From assembly GCA_023393655.1 (NCBI GenBank), contig JAEWKP010000413.1, forward strand, positions 1-10,496: a stretch of DNA of 10,496 bases, in the 5' to 3' direction. Made by a program: the position numbers and the translations under genes. The DNA comes from Pseudomonadota bacterium (lineage in GTDB: Bacteria; Pseudomonadota; Alphaproteobacteria; Rhizobiales; Beijerinckiaceae). This document shows, one piece after another, positions 7,721 to 10,496 of the stretch. Within the stretch, counting starts at the first letter, position 1. Each line of letters starts with the position of its first letter. Below the pieces are notes generated by a model. It saw only the letters and a list, made by a program, of their open reading frames with translations, was not told the DNA's origin and did not search any database.

Positions 7721-7991
7721 GATCGGTCGACTTGTCTCGCGGAATGAGGGATCAGGATCAAGCAACGGCGCCCGACGGTTCCGTGCCGGCAATTCCTTCG
7801 TATAGTGCGCGAGGGGGCGCAAGGCCAAGAGGCCCGTCACAAGAGGCGGTTCCGCGGCCAGGGCGACGCGACGAGGAAAAGGAGACGGCATGGGCAGGAT
7901 CATTGTTCCGCCTCAATGCGGCATGATCGCAACTTGCTGCACGGTTCGCGGATCGTCCTGCGGGCGCCCCCGGTTTTGTCAGGAGCTGTGA
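7721..7991. other. 271-bp divergent gap between tsaD and hemD; no hemC seen
   Basis: The gap should hold the promoters of both divergent transcripts. It is too short for hemC (about 930 bp), which in many Rhizobiales relatives lies here as the first gene of the hem cluster. I see no hemC remnant in any frame. A weak minus-strand promoter match is listed separately. No clear plus-strand promoter was found. Confidence 0.5.
7799..7828 (-). promoter_or_regulatory. Weak candidate promoter for the tsaD operon
   Basis: On the minus strand, CTTGGCC (-35-like TTGGCC at 7823-7828) is followed by an 18-bp spacer and TATACG (7799-7804). It would give a leader of about 70 nt before the tsaD ATG. The same AT-rich patch reads TATAGT on the plus strand (7801-7806), but without a good -35. 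Pattern match only. Confidence 0.28.
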
Positions 7992-9845
7992 ATGCGCGTC
8001 TTCGTCTTTCGACCCCGCCCCGATGCCGAACGGACCGCGCGCGCCATCGCCGAGCACGGCTTCGAGCCGGTCGTCGCGCCGCTCTTCGAGGTCGTCCGCC
8101 TGCCGGATGCCGCGCCCGAGGGGGCGTTCGATGCGATCGTGCTGACCAGCGGCAATGGCGTGCCGGCGCTGGCGGATGGATCGATCGGCTGGCGGGACTT
8201 GCCGGTCTTTACCGTTGGAAGCCGCACGGCCGCGAAGGTGCGCGAGGCCGGGCTGGACGATACCCGTAGCGCCGATGGCGACCGCAACGACCTGATCGAA
8301 CTGATTCGGCGGACGCTGCCGGTGCCGGCGAAGCTCCTGATGATCGTCGGGCGCGACCGCAAGGAGGACGTGCCGGACCGTCTGCGCGAGGCCGGCTACG
8401 AGGTGACGCTCTGGGCCGCCTATGCGGCCGAGCCCGTCTCCGTCCTGCCCGAAGATACGCAAGCCGCGCTGCGGCATGGCGGCGGAGGCGCGGCGCTGCA
8501 TTATTCGGCGCGCGGCGCGCGGACCTTCATCGCGTTGGCCCAGGCAGCCGGCGTTTCCGACGAGGCGCTCGAACTGACCCATGTCACGCTGTCGGCCGAC
8601 GTCGCCTCACCCCTGATTTCGGCGGGGGCCAGCACGGTTCTCGTCGCGGAGCATCCGGAGGAAGCCGGGATGCTGGCGGCGCTGCAGCAGGTCTCGGCGC
8701 GCGAGCACCTGATCGATGCTGCCCGGCCGGAGCCGCGCGGCAGCCTGCAGCGCACGCCGCCGACCGTCGATCTCGAGGTGGTATCGTCGTCGGACGAACC
8801 GGCCGAGGGGGTGGAGCCCGCGAAGCCGTCGCCGGAAGCGGTGGCGCCGACCGAAGCGCTGCCGCAGGAATTCGCGCCGCCGCCGGTCGAGCCGGCGCGT
8901 GCGCCTGCCGAACGCGAGGCGCCGGCCCGCACGCCTTGGCTCGCTGTGATTGCGGCCGGGCTCGTCGGCGGCGTGATCGGCGGTGCGCTTGTCAGCTATG
9001 CGCTGACCAAGCCTGCGCCATCGGGGAATGTCGAGGCCATCGCCGAGCTGCGCAACCGGCTGGAGGCCACGCAAGCGAGTGCGGCGGCAGCTGACCGAAA
9101 GGCGGCCTCCGCGACGGAAACGGCTGCCAAGGTTGGTTCCGAGCTTCAGTCCGTCACGACGAAGCTTGCCACGCTCGGCAATGCGCAGACGCCGGATACG
9201 AGCGCCTTCATCGCTCAGGTCCAGAGGGCCGAAGCGGCTGCGGCGGCCATCGGCCAGCGCCTCGACCAGATCGCCGGGCGGCTGGGCAATGTCGAGACGC
9301 AGGCGAAGGCGGCATCGGGTGCCAGTCCCGAAGCGATGGCGGCGGCGCGAATCGTGCTGGCCGAACGGGTACAGCGCGCGCTCGCCGGCGGGCGCCCTTT
9401 CGCCGGCGATATCGCGGCGTTGACGAAAAGCGGCGTGGCGCAGGCGGATGTCGCTGCCCTGGCGGCTGTTTCTTCAGGCGGTGCGCCGACGCGCGATGCG
9501 CTGCAGGCGGGCTTCCGCAAGCATGGCGCGATGTTCCAGCGCGAGGTGATGCCGGCGTCCGACAGCTGGACCGACAAGCTGCTCGCCCTGGCGAGCCGCG
9601 TCGTCACGGTCCGCCCGGTCGGCGACAGCGGCTCGACCGATCCTGCGACGCTGCCGCTCCGGATCGAGGGGGCCATCGTTGCCGGCGACATCGTCAAGGC
9701 TGCGGCGCTGTGGGGCCAGTTGCCGGAGCCGGCGCGTCGTGCCAGTGCGGAATTCGGTGCCGATCTGCAGAGGCGTGCCGCGGCGGATGCGGCGATCGCC
9801 AAAATCGCGCAGGATGCAGTCGCGGCGCTCGGCGCGGCCGGTTGA
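7992..9845 (+). CDS. hemD: Fused uroporphyrinogen-III synthase (HemD) - Mic60/mitofilin protein
   Basis: This is one uninterrupted 617-aa frame with two parts. Residues 1 to about 235 are HemD, which cyclises hydroxymethylbilane to uroporphyrinogen III: N-terminal VFRPRPDAERTA at 4-15, LTSGNGV at 51-57, FTVGSRTA at 73-80, and LHYSARGARTF at 169-179 with the conserved Y171. Residues about 244-312 are a Pro/Glu/Ala-rich linker. Residues 315-337 are one membrane helix with a glycine zipper (G323, G327, G331). Residues about 346-440 are Ala/Glu/Gln-rich and probably coiled coil. Residues about 450-615 resemble the alphaproteobacterial Mic60 (mitofilin) C-terminal domain: LASRVVTVRPVG at 533-544, then EGAIVAGDIVKAAALWGQLP at 559-578. 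Typical HemD is about 240 aa. Topology makes sense: HemD in the cytoplasm, coiled coil and mitofilin domain in the periplasm. The start has SD AGGAG (7981-7985) 6 nt away. hemY follows after 18 nt. Confidence 0.92.
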   Translation: MRVFVFRPRPDAERTARAIAEHGFEPVVAPLFEVVRLPDAAPEGAFDAIVLTSGNGVPALADGSIGWRDLPVFTVGSRTAAKVREAGLDDTRSADGDRNDLIELIRRTLPVPAKLLMIVGRDRKEDVPDRLREAGYEVTLWAAYAAEPVSVLPEDTQAALRHGGGGAALHYSARGARTFIALAQAAGVSDEALELTHVTLSADVASPLISAGASTVLVAEHPEEAGMLAALQQVSAREHLIDAARPEPRGSLQRTPPTVDLEVVSSSDEPAEGVEPAKPSPEAVAPTEALPQEFAPPPVEPARAPAEREAPARTPWLAVIAAGLVGGVIGGALVSYALTKPAPSGNVEAIAELRNRLEATQASAAAADRKAASATETAAKVGSELQSVTTKLATLGNAQTPDTSAFIAQVQRAEAAAAAIGQRLDQIAGRLGNVETQAKAASGASPEAMAAARIVLAERVQRALAGGRPFAGDIAALTKSGVAQADVAALAAVSSGGAPTRDALQAGFRKHGAMFQREVMPASDSWTDKLLALASRVVTVRPVGDSGSTDPATLPLRIEGAIVAGDIVKAAALWGQLPEPARRASAEFGADLQRRAAADAAIAKIAQDAVAALGAAG

Positions 9846-9863
9846 CGGAGGGTTGAGGAGTCC

Positions 9864-10496
9864 ATGGTTCGCGTTCTCGTCTACCTCGCCGTCTTCGCCT
9901 GTCTTGCCTTCGGCGCCGTCTGGCTCGCCGACCGGCCGGGCGAGGTTTCCGTGCTCTGGCAGGGCTACCGGATCGAGACCAGCGTCGCGCTGGCGGCGAT
10001 CGGCGTCGTCGCGCTCGCCTTTCTCGTCCTGCTGGTCTGGGCGGTGCTGCGCTTCGTCTTTGGTCTGCCCTCGGCTTTCAGCCTGTCCTCGCGATCGCGG
10101 CGCCGGGCGCGGGGCTTCGAGGCGGTGTCGCGCGGCATGGTCGCGATCGGCGCGGGCGACCCCATCGCTGCCGGGCGCTATACCGGCGAGGCGCGCCGTT
10201 TCGTTCCGGGCGAGCCGCTGACCCTGCTGCTGGAGGCGCAGACCGCGCAGTTGAGTGGCGACCGGGCGCAGGCCGAGGCGGCCTTCAAGGCGATGCTGGA
10301 GAAATCCGAGACGCGGGTTCTGGGCCTGCGCGGGCTCTTCGTCGAGGCCAAGCGGCGCGGTGACGTCACCGCCGCGCGCGCCTTTGCCGATGACGCGGTG
10401 CGCCGCTCGCCCTCGCTGGCCTGGGCCAATGACGCGCTGCTGGATTTTCATACGCAGGCCGGCGACTGGCAGGCGGCCCGCACCGCGGTCGAGCGC
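9864..10496 (+). CDS. hemY: HemY-type tetratricopeptide membrane protein (partial, runs off the window)
   Basis: The frame from ATG 9864 reads 211 codons without a stop to the last base, so the C-terminus is missing; HemY proteins are commonly about 400-550 aa. Two membrane helices are visible, at about residues 3-22 and 40-67, matching the HemY N-terminal domain. The rest (about 84-211) is helical, with repeated Ala/Gly/Leu patterns of TPR type, such as RGMVAIGAGDPIAAGRYTGE (90-109) and LLEAQTAQLSGDRAQAEAAF (122-141). HemY is the inner-membrane partner encoded beside hemD and mic60 in many Proteobacteria; its exact role in tetrapyrrole synthesis is unclear, and it is not a protoporphyrinogen oxidase. 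SD AGGAG (9856-9860) is close to the ATG, with GGAGG (9847-9851) further up. The 18-nt gap to hemD-mic60 indicates one transcript. Confidence 0.9.
   Translation, partial: MVRVLVYLAVFACLAFGAVWLADRPGEVSVLWQGYRIETSVALAAIGVVALAFLVLLVWAVLRFVFGLPSAFSLSSRSRRRARGFEAVSRGMVAIGAGDPIAAGRYTGEARRFVPGEPLTLLLEAQTAQLSGDRAQAEAAFKAMLEKSETRVLGLRGLFVEAKRRGDVTAARAFADDAVRRSPSLAWANDALLDFHTQAGDWQAARTAVER

Noticed and set aside
5778..7747. Two long plus-strand open frames (468 and 425 codons) opposite gpsA and tsaD
   Set aside because: Both are shadows of well-supported genes on the other strand, with no Shine-Dalgarno or family resemblance.
7721..7903. N-terminal extension of TsaD by 61 residues
   Set aside because: TsaD proteins begin at MRVLGIET, which is at 7720.
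7758..8582. Minus-strand 274-codon frame opposite the hemD part
   Set aside because: Antisense shadow of HemD, with low-complexity Arg/Gly/Ala composition.

Overview
The window is an ordinary, gene-dense, high-GC chromosomal segment of an alphaproteobacterium. The Acs, TsaD, GpsA, EVE, Omp19-type lipoprotein and HemD/Mic60/HemY proteins and their gene order all point to the order Hyphomicrobiales (Rhizobiales). A Bosea- or Methylobacterium-like genome is my best guess from overall resemblance, not a proven assignment. No tRNA, rRNA, CRISPR array, insertion sequence, phage gene or toxin/defence cassette was seen.

Layout. Positions 1-33 hold no recognisable gene. A double cold-shock-domain protein with a glycine/arginine-rich linker is on the minus strand (34-699). 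It is divergent, across a 328-bp gap, from a GNAT acetyltransferase (1028-1642, plus, TTG start). After that comes a small palindromic intergenic element (about 1673-1776). Next are two minus-strand genes: a lipoprotein with a C-terminal Inh/Omp19 protease-inhibitor-like domain (1787-2506) and acetyl-CoA synthetase acs (2727-4679). acs has a clear Shine-Dalgarno, a candidate promoter and a good intrinsic terminator. A 248-bp gap with a large inverted repeat separates acs from a tightly coupled minus-strand operon, transcribed tsaD, gpsA, a 108-aa protein of unknown function, then an EVE-domain protein (7720 down to 4928). Three of its junctions overlap or nearly overlap. A 271-bp divergent gap leads to the plus-strand pair hemD-mic60 (7992-9845, one continuous fused reading frame) and hemY (9864 to beyond the window end).

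How the genes fit. tsaD makes the tRNA t6A modification, gpsA supplies glycerol-3-phosphate for phospholipids, and the EVE protein is a predicted reader of modified nucleic acid bases. acs activates acetate. The hemD/mic60/hemY block couples the fourth step of tetrapyrrole synthesis to a membrane-shaping protein, the bacterial homologue of the mitochondrial crista-junction protein Mic60. HemD and Mic60 are often separate neighbouring genes in Alphaproteobacteria. Here they are one polypeptide, and hemC, often found between tsaD and hemD, is not in the gap. This fusion is the most interesting observation. I do not see a wholly new system. Secondary points are the unknown operon gene, the RIME-like palindromic element, the 14-pair inverted repeat upstream of acs, and the RGG-type linker in the cold-shock protein.
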